Positions 47,458 to 56,645 are shown, numbered from the stretch's first letter. The stretch is 64,000 nucleotides of DNA from Streptomyces roseolus (GCF_014649855.1 NZ_BMTV01000008.1:79927-143926); one strand, 5' to 3'. The notes: generated by a model not told the origin, from the sequence alone. Numbers and translations are program-made.

Positions 47458-48150
47458 GTGCGTTCTGCCAGGAAAACACGTGGTGGGAAGCTGACCGTCT
47501 GCGGGATCCGCACCTCCTGGAACACCATCGGCGACGGCGAGTTCTTCTGCGAGGAGTGCGGCGGCGACCGCAACTACCGGCGGCGCACCGGCCGCCGCAG
47601 GTTCGCCGTCCTCGGCGTGCCGCTCGTGCCCCGGGGCTGTACCGGGCCGGTGGTGGAGTGCGCCGCCTGCCGGACCCGCTTCGGCATCGAGGTCCTGGAG
47701 CGGCCCACCACCGGCCGGTTCTCGGCCATGCTGCGGGACGCCGTCCACACCGTCGCCCTCGCCGTCCTCGCGGCCGGCGGCACCGGCTCCCGCGAGGTCC
47801 TCGACCGGGCCGTGCACGCCGTCCGCTCCGCCGGATACGCCGACTGCACGGCCGTCCAGCTGGTCGACCTGGTCGAGGCCCTGGAGGCGGACACCGGGCG
47901 CTTCATGCCGGAGATCAACCCCGAGGGCGCCCTCCTCGCCATCGAGATCCACGAGGCCGTCGCCCCGCTCACCCCGCACCTGGAGCCGGCCGGCCGGGAG
48001 ACGCTGCTGCTCCAGGCGGCCGGGATCGCGCTGGCCGACGGCGGCTACAGCCCGGCCGAGCAGGAGGTCCTGGGCACCGTCGGCACGGCGCTCGGACTGC
48101 CGCCCGAGGACGTCCTGCGGCTGCTCGCCACCGCGCGCACGGTCTCCTGA
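47458..48150 (+). CDS. TerB-family protein with N-terminal zinc ribbon
   Basis: A 230-aa protein. The N-terminal part has Cys pairs CGIRTSWNTIGDGEFFCEECGGD and CAACRTRFG, a zinc-ribbon-like arrangement. Residues about 90-225 form a TerB/DjlA-type all-helical domain (acidic ALADGGYSPAEQEVL is typical). TerB domains often bind metal near membranes and accompany stress or defence genes, but no ter cluster is here. GTG 47458 follows GAGGAGG (47446-47452) by 5 nt. It ends 1 nt before the stop of the convergent flavoprotein gene. Confidence 0.82.
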   Translation: MRSARKTRGGKLTVCGIRTSWNTIGDGEFFCEECGGDRNYRRRTGRRRFAVLGVPLVPRGCTGPVVECAACRTRFGIEVLERPTTGRFSAMLRDAVHTVALAVLAAGGTGSREVLDRAVHAVRSAGYADCTAVQLVDLVEALEADTGRFMPEINPEGALLAIEIHEAVAPLTPHLEPAGRETLLLQAAGIALADGGYSPAEQEVLGTVGTALGLPPEDVLRLLATARTVS

Positions 48151-48151
48151 C

Positions 48152-49522
48152 CTACGGCACGACGTTCTGGTTGAGCCGGAACACGTTGTCCGGGTCGTAG
48201 CGGCGCTTCACCTCCCGCAGCCGCGCGTAGTTCTGCCGGTAGTTCACCCGGACCCGGTCCTGGTCGTCGGTGTCCATGAAGTTCACGTATCCGCCCGCCT
48301 CGGTGTGCGGGCGGAGCGCGGCGTCGTAGGCGCGGGTCCAGGCCACGTTCGCGGCCGTGCCGGACGGATCGGTCCAGGTGGCGCCGAAGGAGTGCGAGAC
48401 GTCCGCGTCCCGGTAGGCGAAGGCGGTCTCCTCCGGGCCCGTCCGGTGGCAGGCCCCGTCGATCGGGAAGAGCGCGGTGTCCGACTCCATGGTCGGCATG
48501 GTCGCGCCGTACTCGGCGTGCGCGGCGGCGGCCCCGGCGGACAGGCCGCGGCTGAAGTTGCCCTTCCAGTAGTGGTGGAGGCCGGCGGGCAGCTGCTCGT
48601 CGAAGATCGTGTTGATCACCGGATACGGCATCCGCTCCATGAACCGGCCCACGACGGGGCCCAGCGCGTCGAGGAGCGCCAGGGTCCTGCCGTCCCCGGC
48701 GGGCGGGCCGCTGGAGCAGGTGAACGCGGCGCAGACGGGGCGTCCGTGCCAGCGCTCGGGCAGGAACGGCTCCTCCGGGCCGAGGGCCAGCACCATGATG
48801 ATGTTCAGCTCCTCCGGCGCGGCCGTGACGGCCTCGTACCAGGCGCTGATCACCGCCGGGTCCAGCGGATAGCAGGTCAGCCCGCCGAACACCTCGGTCA
48901 GCGGGTGCAGCCGGTAGCGGAACTCGGTCACCACCCCGAAGTTCCCGCCGCCGCCGCGCAGCGCCCAGAACAGGTCGGGCCGGCGCTCGGCGTCGCAGGA
49001 GACGAAGGTGCCGTCGGCGGTGACGACCTCCGCGCCGGTGAGGTTGTCGCAGCTCAGGCCGTACCGGCGGGCCAGGTGGCCCATGCCGCCGCCGAGGGTG
49101 AGCCCGGCGACGCCGGTCGTGGAGATCACCCCGCCGGTGCCGGCGAGCCCGAAGGCGTGGGTGGCGTGGTCGAAGTCGCCCCAGGTGGCGCCGCCGCCGG
49201 CCCGGGCCGTCCGGGCCTCCGGGTCGACCCGCACCTCTCGCATCGGGGAGAGGTCCACCACCAGGCCGTCGTCGACCGTGCCGAAGCCGGCGACCGAGTG
49301 GGCGCCGCCGCGTACCGCGAGCGGGAGGCCGTGCTCCCGCGCGTGGCGGACCGCCGCGATCACGTCGCCGGCGTCCACGGCGTGGACGACGACGGCGGGA
49401 CGGCGGTCGTGCAGGGCGTTGTAGACCCGCCGGGACTTCTCGTACGAGGGGTCGCCGGGGGTGACGACGGTGCCGCGCACGGCACCGCGGAGCGCGTCCA
49501 GGGTGTCCGTCGAAGTGGTCAT
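48152..49522 (-). CDS. BBE-type FAD-linked oxidase
   Basis: A 456-aa flavoprotein of the berberine-bridge-enzyme class. The FAD-binding PCMH domain has VRGGAHSVAGF, whose His normally carries the 8-alpha-histidyl FAD bond, and YGLSCDNLTGAEVVTADG, whose Cys fits the second (6-S-cysteinyl) bond. The BBE C-terminus ends YDPDNVFRLNQNV. It oxidises an alcohol, sugar or similar substrate with O2. It lies 77 nt downstream of the LuxR-type gene on the same strand. Confidence 0.9.
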   Translation of the reverse strand: MTTSTDTLDALRGAVRGTVVTPGDPSYEKSRRVYNALHDRRPAVVVHAVDAGDVIAAVRHAREHGLPLAVRGGAHSVAGFGTVDDGLVVDLSPMREVRVDPEARTARAGGGATWGDFDHATHAFGLAGTGGVISTTGVAGLTLGGGMGHLARRYGLSCDNLTGAEVVTADGTFVSCDAERRPDLFWALRGGGGNFGVVTEFRYRLHPLTEVFGGLTCYPLDPAVISAWYEAVTAAPEELNIIMVLALGPEEPFLPERWHGRPVCAAFTCSSGPPAGDGRTLALLDALGPVVGRFMERMPYPVINTIFDEQLPAGLHHYWKGNFSRGLSAGAAAAHAEYGATMPTMESDTALFPIDGACHRTGPEETAFAYRDADVSHSFGATWTDPSGTAANVAWTRAYDAALRPHTEAGGYVNFMDTDDQDRVRVNYRQNYARLREVKRRYDPDNVFRLNQNVVP

Positions 49523-49599
49523 GCTCCCGGTGTACGCGCCCGGGCCCGGCGGCCGCGTCGTCCGTACCGCCCATCTCCGCGGGCGGCGGGATGGGCCGT

Positions 49600-51249
49600 T
49601 CAGACCAGGCCGTGGGCGTAGGCGTAGGCGGTCGCGGCGGAGCGGGTGGAGACGCCCAGCTTGGCGAAGACGTTGTTGAGGTGCCGGGCGACCGTGTGCT
49701 CGCTGATCACCAGGGAGCGGGCGACGCCCTTGTTCGTGGCGCCGCCGGCGACAAGGCGCAGCACCTCGGCCTCCCGGGCGGTCAGCCCGCCCGGCAGCCG
49801 GCGCCGGGCGGCCGCCGAGAGCAGCGCGGCGGCCCGGCGGGCGTCGGGCGCGGCCCCGAGCCGCTCGAAGCCGTCCCGGGCGAAGGCGAGTTCGAGACGG
49901 GCGGCCTCCTCGTCCCCGGCGGCCCGGTCGGCCGCCGCGACCAGCATCCGGGTCTGCGCCGCCTCGTACGGCACCCGCAGCCGCAGCCAGCCGTCGAGGG
50001 CCCGCCGCAGGACCGGCAGCGCCGCCTCGGGGTCCTCGGCCAGGGCCACCGCGCCGGTCGCGGTGTCTGCGAGGGCGCGCAGCAGCGGCACGTCACCGGC
50101 GAGGGCGTCGAGCTCGGCCGCCGCGCCGGCCGCCTCCCGGGCGGCTCCGACGGCGAGGGCGACCTCGGTGGCGGCGGCGAGGAGCCGGGCCCGGGCCAGC
50201 GGGCCCCGGTGGGCGTCCTGGCAGGCGAGCGCGAGCCGCAGCCCGGCGGCCGCCGCGTCGGCGCGGCCCTGGGCGAGCCGCAGCAGGGCGAGCCCCGGCT
50301 GGGGGAGCAGGCCCAGCTCGTGGGCGTGGGCGTAGGAGCGGGCGGCCTCGTCGAGCCGGCCCTGGCGACGCTGCACGTCGCCGGCGGCGCGGTACGCGGC
50401 GGCCGCCGCCTCCAGGCAGTCCGGCGGCACCTCCCGGCAGGCCCGCCGGGCCTCCTCCTCGGCAGCCGTCCAGTCGCCGAGGAAGTCGAGGACCTCGACC
50501 CGGTGGGCCCGGCAGACCCCGCGGAAGGGGTTCTCGCCGTCGTCGGCGCCGGCGCACCACTCCATCGCGGTGCGGGTCCACTCCACGGCCCGTCCGAAGT
50601 CGGCCGCCTCCATGCACTGGGTGAGGGCCAGGCAGTACAGCCAGCCGGTGAAGAGTCCGCTCAGCTCGCCGGCCTCGGCCGCGCACATCGCCTCGTCGAG
50701 GAGCGCGAGCCCCTCGGCGCGGCGGCCCTGGGCGAGCAGGGCGGCGGAGGCGGCCTGCCGGCTGAGGGCGAGGAGGTCGGGGCTGCCGGAGCGTTCGGCG
50801 AGCACGGTCATGCGGGCGGTCGCGGCGAGCGCCGCGGCCCCGTCGCCGCGGGCGGTGGCCTCCTCGGCGTCGGCCCAGGCGAGGAAGGACTGTTCGGGGC
50901 AGGGCGGCAGCCCGTCCAGGTGGTGGCGGGCGCGGTGCAGCCATCCCGCGGCGACGGCGGGCCTGCCCAGGCCGGCGTACTCGTAGTGGAGCCACCAGGC
51001 GTCCATCCCGGCGCCCCGGTGGTCGCCGGCGGCGAGGTGGGCGGAGTGCGCGCGCAGCCGGGCGGCGACGGACTCGTCGAGGTGCCCGGACCACCAGGCG
51101 GCGTCGGAGAGCGCGTCGAGGTCCTCGGCGGTCAGCGCCTGGTCCGGGTGCCGGTCGCAGGCGTGCAGCAGCGCGTACGCCTCGGCCCAGGCCTCACGGG
51201 CGACGGCGTCCCGGGCCCGTCCGGCCCGGTCGACCACGGGTGCGGACAC
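49600..51249 (-). CDS. LuxR-type transcriptional regulator with TPR-like sensor region
   Basis: A 549-aa protein. The long N-terminal part is all-helical and repeat-like (ALSDAAWWSGHLDESVAARLRAHSAHLAAGDH...), resembling the TPR region of LAL/MalT-type regulators but without an ATPase domain. The C-terminal GerE domain is LTAREAEVLRLVAGGATNKGVARSLVISEHTVARHLNNVFAKLGVSTR. GTG 51249 has GGAAGGGG 8 nt upstream. It precedes the BBE flavoprotein gene by 77 nt and may control it (inference). Confidence 0.88.
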   Translation of the reverse strand: MSAPVVDRAGRARDAVAREAWAEAYALLHACDRHPDQALTAEDLDALSDAAWWSGHLDESVAARLRAHSAHLAAGDHRGAGMDAWWLHYEYAGLGRPAVAAGWLHRARHHLDGLPPCPEQSFLAWADAEEATARGDGAAALAATARMTVLAERSGSPDLLALSRQAASAALLAQGRRAEGLALLDEAMCAAEAGELSGLFTGWLYCLALTQCMEAADFGRAVEWTRTAMEWCAGADDGENPFRGVCRAHRVEVLDFLGDWTAAEEEARRACREVPPDCLEAAAAAYRAAGDVQRRQGRLDEAARSYAHAHELGLLPQPGLALLRLAQGRADAAAAGLRLALACQDAHRGPLARARLLAAATEVALAVGAAREAAGAAAELDALAGDVPLLRALADTATGAVALAEDPEAALPVLRRALDGWLRLRVPYEAAQTRMLVAAADRAAGDEEAARLELAFARDGFERLGAAPDARRAAALLSAAARRRLPGGLTAREAEVLRLVAGGATNKGVARSLVISEHTVARHLNNVFAKLGVSTRSAATAYAYAHGLV

Positions 51250-51288
51250 GTGCCTCACCCCTTCCGGTCCCTCCAGCGTAGGACGGGA

Positions 51289-51327
51289 CGCGGGAAGGGG
51301 GCACCCGGTGGGTGCCCCCTTCCCGCG
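51289..51327. terminator. Terminator after the ferredoxin reductase gene
   Basis: A perfect 18-bp stem (51289-51306 with 51310-51327) and a 3-nt loop lie 15 nt beyond the fprA stop on the minus strand. Confidence 0.9.
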
Positions 51328-51341
51328 CGGTGCGTGCCGGG

Positions 51342-52709
51342 TCAGTCGATGGCGCCGCTCGCGCGGAGCATGTCCTCGCGCTCGACGATCTTCACGCGCT
51401 CGCGGCCCTGCGGCTCGCCCAGCGCCTTCTCGGCGGCGTCGAGGGCGTACCAGCCCTCCCACGTGGTGTAGGTGAGGCCCTTGCCCTCCAGGAAGGCGAC
51501 GACCGCGTCGGTCTCCGGGCTGGCCGGGGTGAGGAGCCGGCCGGCGGAGAAGTCCTCCAGGAGGTTCGCGACGGTCTCGTTGGCGTCGCCCTTGGTGTGG
51601 CCGATGAGGCCGACCGGGCCGCGGCGGATCCAGCCGGTGACGTAGGTGGAGGCCATGTGCTCCTCGCCCTCCATCACGCGGCCGCCCTGGTCCGGGACGG
51701 TGCCGCTGACGGCGTCCCAGGGGAGCTTGGGCAGCTCGTCGGAGAGGTAGCCGACGGCGCGGTAGACGGCCTGGACGTCCCAGTCGGTGGTGACGCCGGT
51801 GCCCTTCACGTTGCCGGTGCCGTCGAGCTCGGTGCGCTCGGTGCGCAGGCCGACGACCTCGCCGTTCTCGCCGAGGATCTCGACGGGGGACTCGAAGAAG
51901 TGCAGGAAGAGCTTGTGCGGGCGGTCGCCGACGTCGCGGATCGCCCAGTTCTCCAGGGTCTTGGCGACCATGTCGGTCTGCTTGTTCTTGCGCCGCTCGG
52001 CGATCGAGCCCTCGTCGTAGTCGATGTCCTCGGGGTTGACGATGACCTCGATGTTCGGCGAGTGGTCCAGCTCGCGCAGCTCCATGGGGCTGAACTTGGC
52101 CTGGGCGGGGCCGCGGCGGCCGAAGACGTGGATCTCGACGGCCTTGTTGGCCTTCAGGCCCTCGTGGACGTTGGCCGGGATCTCGGTCGGCAGCAGCTCC
52201 TCGGCCGTCTTGGCGAGGATGCGGGCGACGTCGAGGGCCACGTTGCCGACGCCGAGGACGGCGACCTTCTCGGCGGAGAGGTCCCAGGTCCGCGGGACGT
52301 CCGGGTGGCCGTCGTACCAGGAGGCGAAGTCGGCGGCGCCGAAGGAGCCGTCCAGTTCCACGCCGGGGATCTTCAGCTCGCGGTCGAACATGGCGCCGGT
52401 GGAGAAGATCACGGCGTCGTAGAAGGAGCGCAGGTCGTCGAGGTGGACGTCGGTGCCGTAGTCGATGTTGCCGAAGAGGCGGACCTGCGGCTTGTCGAGG
52501 ACCTGGTGGAGGGCGGTGATGATGCCCTTGATCCGCGGGTGGTCGGGGGCGACGCCGTAGCGGATGAGGCCGAAGGGGGCCGGCATCCGCTCGAAGATGT
52601 CGATGGACACGCCCGGCTCGGTGGCGGTGTCGGACTTCAGCAGCGCGTCGGCGGCGTAGATGCCGGCGGGGCCGGCGCCGACGATCGCGACCCGGAGGGG
52701 GCGGGGCAT
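51342..52709 (-). CDS. FprA-type NADPH-ferredoxin reductase
   Basis: A 455-aa flavoprotein of the adrenodoxin-reductase/FprA class. It starts PRPLRVAIVGAGPAGIYAADAL (FAD), has GVGNVALDVARILAK (NADP), and RRGPVGLIGHTKGDANETV towards the C-terminus. It transfers electrons from NADPH to ferredoxins, for example for P450s. ATG 52709 has GAAGGGA upstream. The upstream gap carries iron-box-like sequences, suggesting iron-dependent control. It is monocistronic, ended at 51327. Confidence 0.92.
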   Translation of the reverse strand: MPRPLRVAIVGAGPAGIYAADALLKSDTATEPGVSIDIFERMPAPFGLIRYGVAPDHPRIKGIITALHQVLDKPQVRLFGNIDYGTDVHLDDLRSFYDAVIFSTGAMFDRELKIPGVELDGSFGAADFASWYDGHPDVPRTWDLSAEKVAVLGVGNVALDVARILAKTAEELLPTEIPANVHEGLKANKAVEIHVFGRRGPAQAKFSPMELRELDHSPNIEVIVNPEDIDYDEGSIAERRKNKQTDMVAKTLENWAIRDVGDRPHKLFLHFFESPVEILGENGEVVGLRTERTELDGTGNVKGTGVTTDWDVQAVYRAVGYLSDELPKLPWDAVSGTVPDQGGRVMEGEEHMASTYVTGWIRRGPVGLIGHTKGDANETVANLLEDFSAGRLLTPASPETDAVVAFLEGKGLTYTTWEGWYALDAAEKALGEPQGRERVKIVEREDMLRASGAID

Positions 52710-52753
52710 GACTGGTTCCCTTCGCATACGGGGTGCGGCGGAGCCGCCGACAC

Positions 52754-52767
52754 TTAGGCCACCCTAA
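52754..52767. promoter_or_regulatory. Iron-box-like site upstream of the ferredoxin reductase
   Basis: TTAGGCCACCCTAA has perfect TTAGG/CCTAA half sites. The 19-bp frame starting at 52754 agrees with the DmdR/IdeR consensus TTAGGTTAGGCTAACCTAA at about 12 positions, but the half-site spacing is shorter than the consensus. Confidence 0.4.
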
Positions 52768-52810
52768 TTAACGGCGAACGGGAAGTGGTACCCGACCCTG
52801 GTCTATGCCC

Positions 52811-52829
52811 TCATAAGGCAAGCTTATGA
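52811..52829. promoter_or_regulatory. 7-5-7 palindrome upstream of the ferredoxin reductase
   Basis: TCATAAGGCAAGCTTATGA is a perfect 7-bp inverted repeat around GCAAG. Its TAAGGCAAGC core also resembles one half of an iron box. It lies between the reductase gene and the end of the membrane protein gene at 52854. Confidence 0.45.
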
Positions 52830-52853
52830 CTTCTCAAAGGAGGGCTGGGGCGC

Positions 52854-53657
52854 TCAGTCGAGGAAGAAGAGGACGGCCATCACGACGGTCAGCAGCGTCA
52901 GGGCGGTGCCGCAGAAGAGCAGGACCACTCCGGTCAGGGTGTTCACCAGCTGTGTGAACGGGGGTGACAGCACGAGCACGTCCGCCGGGTCGTCCGGGGG
53001 GAAGGCCACCGGGACCGACGGCTCGGCCTGGCTGTGGACGAAGCCGCGCCAGGCGCCGGTCCCGTCCGGGTAGATGTAGCCGCCGCGGGTGGCCCGGACG
53101 GCGGTCGTCACGACACCGTAGGTGAGCAGCCACTTCTCCCGCCACGCGCGTACCGCCCCGGCGGCCCCGCACCAGAGCGCCAGCCAGCTCAGCCCGCCGA
53201 ACGGGACCAGGATGATGGCCAGGTCCTTCTCGCCCAGCGCGGCGGCGGCCGCGATGAGGGCGACGAGCGCCAGCAGATAGGCCAGCACGGCCCGCAGGAG
53301 CCGGCGGTGGAACTTCTTGCGCCAGGTCGGGCGGAGCGAGCGGATCACCGCGAAGGGGGCGCCGTCGACGTCGTCGCTGTCCGTCCGGTTCGCGAGCAGC
53401 GCGTTGATCCCGTCGGCGAAGCGGACCGCCGCCTCCGGGTCCACGTCGTCGATCCGGTGGACGATCGGCGTCGTCCCGGCCTTCGACCGCAGCTCGATCA
53501 GGACCGTCCGCCCCTCGGCGCGTATCCGGCCGAGTCCGTCGGCGGTGAAGGTGACCTGCTCGGTCGGGAGGTCCAGGACCAGACCGCCGTCTTCGGCGAA
53601 CAGGACGGTTCCGTCCCGGCCCCGGAGTCTCGGGAGGGAGGAGATGGGTGTCGACAT
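52854..53657 (-). CDS. Membrane protein with N-terminal PH-like domain
   Basis: A 267-aa protein. Residues about 5-100 form a beta-rich domain (DGTVLFAEDGGLVLDLPTEQVTF...EGRTVLIELRSKAGTTPIVHRI) that closely resembles the N-terminal domain of the next gene upstream (53690). Then follow two hydrophobic helices (about 125-150 and 152-175) and another near the C-terminus (about 240-265). TACGAT seven bases before ATG 53657 suggests a leaderless mRNA; ATG 53663 is an alternative. Function is unknown. Confidence 0.78.
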   Translation of the reverse strand: MSTPISSLPRLRGRDGTVLFAEDGGLVLDLPTEQVTFTADGLGRIRAEGRTVLIELRSKAGTTPIVHRIDDVDPEAAVRFADGINALLANRTDSDDVDGAPFAVIRSLRPTWRKKFHRRLLRAVLAYLLALVALIAAAAALGEKDLAIILVPFGGLSWLALWCGAAGAVRAWREKWLLTYGVVTTAVRATRGGYIYPDGTGAWRGFVHSQAEPSVPVAFPPDDPADVLVLSPPFTQLVNTLTGVVLLFCGTALTLLTVVMAVLFFLD

Positions 53658-53689
53658 GGGCATGATCGTAGGCCGGGGACGGCTCTGGG

Positions 53690-54121
53690 TCAGCCCCCCG
53701 AGGTGGCGAACACCGCCAGGACCGCCAGGGCGATCAGCAGGACGGCCACGGCGGCCGCGAGCGGCTTCCAGGGCGCGCCGCGGACACCGGTGGTCCCGGC
53801 GGGCTCCGGGGCGCCGGGGGCGCGGGTGGTGACCAGCGCGGCGCCGTCCGGGGCCGGGTCCGCGGGGAGCGCGGCCGTCACGGCCTCCCCGAAGGCGAGT
53901 GCGGCGGCCTCGTCGACCCCGGTGACGCGGTAGATCGTCGGCTCGTTCGCGCCCGAGGCCGTCAGGACGATCGCCAGCGACCGGCCCTCGGCGTGGACGA
54001 AGGAGATCGCCGCCAGCGGTATGTGGTGCTCCTTGTCCGGCCGGTGCAGGGTGACCGGCCCGCCCGCGAAGTGGAGAACCGATTCGCCACCGTGCAGGAC
54101 CAGAGAAGGGGTGGCCGTCAT
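53690..54121 (-). CDS. Tail-anchored small protein, paralogue of the neighbouring N-terminal domain
   Basis: A 143-aa protein with a beta-rich domain (residues 1-85: LVLHGGESVLHFAGGPVTLHRPDKEHHIPL...) and one C-terminal membrane helix (about 118-140). EGRSLAIVLTASGANEPTIYRVTGVDEAAALAF parallels EGRTVLIELRSKAGTTPIVHRIDDVDPEAAVRF in the gene at 52854, so the domain was duplicated. ATG 54121 follows GGAGGAACG. The downstream paralogue starts 32 nt after its stop. Confidence 0.75.
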   Translation of the reverse strand: MTATPSLVLHGGESVLHFAGGPVTLHRPDKEHHIPLAAISFVHAEGRSLAIVLTASGANEPTIYRVTGVDEAAALAFGEAVTAALPADPAPDGAALVTTRAPGAPEPAGTTGVRGAPWKPLAAAVAVLLIALAVLAVFATSGG

Positions 54122-54777
54122 CGTCCGCGTTCCTCCGCCGCCGTCGGTCGGTCCCGGGGCGCCTCCGGGCGGCAGGGCGACGCTCCCGCGCCGATCGTAG
54201 GGGCACCGGCCCGCCCCGCACCACGCCCGCGTCCCGGGGGCCGCCCGATCGGGCCGCCCCGCGCGCTCCCTTCGCGCGCCCCCAGTGCACGCCGGAGCGA
54301 AAACCGAGGGTTTCGCGAACAATTTCACGATGCCCCGGGACGACAGTTCGACAATCCGCCGGATTTACGGGACTTCAGCGATTCCACGGCCGACCCGACG
54401 GCCGCGAATCGAATCATCCGCTCGAACATCCCGCCCCCGGTGGCGTGCGGGAACGCCCCGAACTCCGTTGGTGCGCCCACGATTCTACGGAGCACGGACC
54501 ACCCTGGAGTGGGGAAGCGGGAAATGGATTCAGAAAGGCATACGTTGGTGAAGGAAGACACCAGAGGAGAACGACCACGGGGGAAGTCGGAGCGAGCGCG
54601 GCGCGGAGCCGGAATTGCGCGGGAGCGGCGCGGAGGGAATCCCCTCCGCCCGGGCCCGGCGGCAGCCGGCTCCGCCGCTCCGTCGTCCCCTCGGCCGCTC
54701 GTTCGCACAGGGACACCGCACGGTGGCCCGGCCGGCGCACCCCGCCGGCCCGGCGCCGCCGGGGAGGAGGGCCGGTC
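54122..54777. other. Non-coding region between divergent genes
   Basis: This 656-nt stretch holds no gene I can support. The left part is GC-rich with a hairpin near 54271-54290 (GCGCGC arms). A second dyad, CGAAAACC...GGGTTTCG, lies at 54298-54314. From about 54290 to 54560 GC content falls, and a possible SigR-type promoter sits at 54520. The rest is leader DNA of the small gene at 54778. Confidence 0.5.
54520..54547 (+). promoter_or_regulatory. Candidate SigR-type promoter
   Basis: GGAAAT (54520-54525), exactly 18 bp, then GTTG (54544-54547). The Streptomyces SigR consensus is GGGAAT-N18-GTTG, so one base deviates and the spacing is exact. Downstream lie a small gene at 54778 and recO. 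Confidence 0.4.
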
Positions 54778-54993
54778 ATGGCACTGCAGATCGGTGCGTA
54801 CGTCGTGGAGATCCGCACCGGGAGGGTCGCGAGGGTGATGGGCCACGAGGGCCCCTACGTCCAGATCCGCCCGCTCGGCGGCGGACGCGAGTGGGACGTG
54901 GCCCCCGAGGAGGTCCGCGAGGCCACCTCCGCGGAGCGCCTCAGCGCCGCCACCGCCCACGCCAACGCCCGCAGCCGCGGCGAGGTGCCCTGA
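54778..54993 (+). CDS. Small conserved hypothetical protein
   Basis: A 71-aa protein (MALQIGAYVVEIRTGRVARVMGHEGPYVQIRPLGGGREWDVAPEEVREA...) with a short beta-rich core, similar to the many small Streptomyces proteins that read like a KOW/Tudor-sized barrel, and a helical tail. ATG 54778 follows GGGGAGGAGG. No function is known. recO starts 64 nt later. Confidence 0.75.
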   Translation: MALQIGAYVVEIRTGRVARVMGHEGPYVQIRPLGGGREWDVAPEEVREATSAERLSAATAHANARSRGEVP

Positions 54994-55057
54994 AGCGGCG
55001 AGGCCCCCTGAGGACGGGCGGCCCGCGCCGCCGCCCGCGTACGGGAGAATGGGGTCC

Positions 55058-55807
55058 ATGAGCCTGTTCCGTGACGACGGCGTCGTGCTGCGCACCCAGA
55101 AGCTGGGCGAGGCGGATCGCATCATCACGATCCTCACGCGCGGCCACGGGCGGGTGCGGGCCGTCGCGCGCGGGGTGCGGCGGACCAAGTCGAAGTTCGG
55201 GGCACGGCTCGAACCCTTCTCCCACGTGGACGTGCAGTTCTTCGCCCGGGGCAGCGAGCTCGTCGGCCGCGGCCTGCCGCTCTGCACCCAGAGCGAGACC
55301 ATCGCCGCGTACGGCGGCGGCATCGTCACCGACTACGCCCGCTACACCGCCGGCACCGCCATGCTGGAGACGGCGGAGCGCTTCACCGACCACGAGGGCG
55401 AGCCGGCCGTCCAGCAGTACCTCCTGCTCGTCGGCGGACTGCGGACTCTCGCCCGCGGCGAGCACGCCCCCCACCTCGTCCTCGACGCCTTCCTCCTCCG
55501 CTCCCTCGCCGTCAACGGCTACGCGCCCAGCTTCTCGGACTGCGCGAAGTGCGGACTCGACGGCCCCCACCGCTTCTTCTCGGTCGCCGCGGGCGGCGTC
55601 ATATGCGGCGACTGCCGGGTGCCCGGAAGCGTCGTACCCTCGGCGGAGGCCATCGGCCTGCTCAGCGCCCTGCTCACCGGCGACTGGGCGACGGCGGACG
55701 CGTGCGAGCCGCGTCACGTCAGGGAGGGCAGCGGACTCGTGTCCGCCTATCTGCACTGGCACCTGGAGCGCGGCCTGCGCTCCCTGCGGTACGTAGAGAA
55801 AAGCTAG
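55058..55807 (+). CDS. recO: DNA repair protein RecO
   Basis: The 249-aa recombination mediator loads RecA with RecR in the RecFOR pathway. The N-terminal OB fold is [46 protein letters not shown]. The middle helices follow, and a Cys4 zinc finger (CAKCGLDG ... CGDC) sits at about residues 165-190. GAGAAT at 55045-55050 lies 7 nt before ATG 55058, so the mRNA is probably leaderless. uppS follows after 13 nt. Confidence 0.95.
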   Translation: MSLFRDDGVVLRTQKLGEADRIITILTRGHGRVRAVARGVRRTKSKFGARLEPFSHVDVQFFARGSELVGRGLPLCTQSETIAAYGGGIVTDYARYTAGTAMLETAERFTDHEGEPAVQQYLLLVGGLRTLARGEHAPHLVLDAFLLRSLAVNGYAPSFSDCAKCGLDGPHRFFSVAAGGVICGDCRVPGSVVPSAEAIGLLSALLTGDWATADACEPRHVREGSGLVSAYLHWHLERGLRSLRYVEKS

Positions 55808-55820
55808 GAGAGACCACGTC

Positions 55821-56645
55821 ATGGCCATCGCACGACTCCTCGGGCGCCAGCGTCGGGAGTACAGGACCCCCGAGCCGCACCCGTCCGGCGCCCGCCCGCC
55901 GAAGCTCCAGGCCGAGCTCGTGCCGGAGCACGTCGCGATCGTCATGGACGGCAACGGCCGCTGGGCCAAGGAGCGCGGGCTGCCCCGCACCGAGGGACAC
56001 AAGGTCGGCGCCGAGCAGGTGATCGACGTGCTCCAGGGCGCGATCGAGATGGGCGTCGGCGCGATCTCGCTCTACGCCTTCTCCACGGAGAACTGGAAGC
56101 GCTCCCCCGAGGAGGTGCGCTTCCTGATGAACTTCAACCGCGACTTCATCCGCAAGACCCGCGACCAGCTCGACGAGCTCGGCATCCGGGTCCGCTGGGT
56201 GGGCCGCATGCCCAAGCTGTGGAAGTCGGTCGCCAAGGAGCTCCAGGTCGCCCAGGAGCAGACCAAGGACAACACGAAGCTCACGCTCTACTTCTGCATG
56301 AACTACGGCGGGCGCGCCGAGCTCACGGACGCGGCGCAGGCGCTCGCCGAGGACGTGAAGGCCGGCCGCCTCGACCCGGCGAAGATCACCGAGAAGACGA
56401 TCCAGAAGTACCTGTACTACCCGGACATGCCGGACGTCGACCTCTTCCTGCGGCCCAGCGGCGAGCAGCGCACCTCCAACTACCTGATCTGGCAGAGCGC
56501 GTACGCCGAGATGGTCTTCCAGGACGTCCTGTGGCCCGACTTCGACCGCCGCGACCTGTGGCGCGCCTGCGTCGAGTACGCCCAGCGCGACCGCCGCTTC
56601 GGCGGCGTCGACCCGGCGGACCTCGCCGTCCTCGACAAGGCCTGA
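55821..56645 (+). CDS. uppS: Isoprenyl transferase (undecaprenyl diphosphate synthase)
   Basis: A 274-aa cis-prenyltransferase: [20 protein letters not shown] with the catalytic Asp at 43, [12 protein letters not shown], and the C-terminal [20 protein letters not shown] motif for diphosphate binding. It makes the polyprenyl carrier for cell-wall synthesis. It is co-transcribed with recO (13-nt gap), a common actinobacterial arrangement. Confidence 0.96.
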   Translation: MAIARLLGRQRREYRTPEPHPSGARPPKLQAELVPEHVAIVMDGNGRWAKERGLPRTEGHKVGAEQVIDVLQGAIEMGVGAISLYAFSTENWKRSPEEVRFLMNFNRDFIRKTRDQLDELGIRVRWVGRMPKLWKSVAKELQVAQEQTKDNTKLTLYFCMNYGGRAELTDAAQALAEDVKAGRLDPAKITEKTIQKYLYYPDMPDVDLFLRPSGEQRTSNYLIWQSAYAEMVFQDVLWPDFDRRDLWRACVEYAQRDRRFGGVDPADLAVLDKA

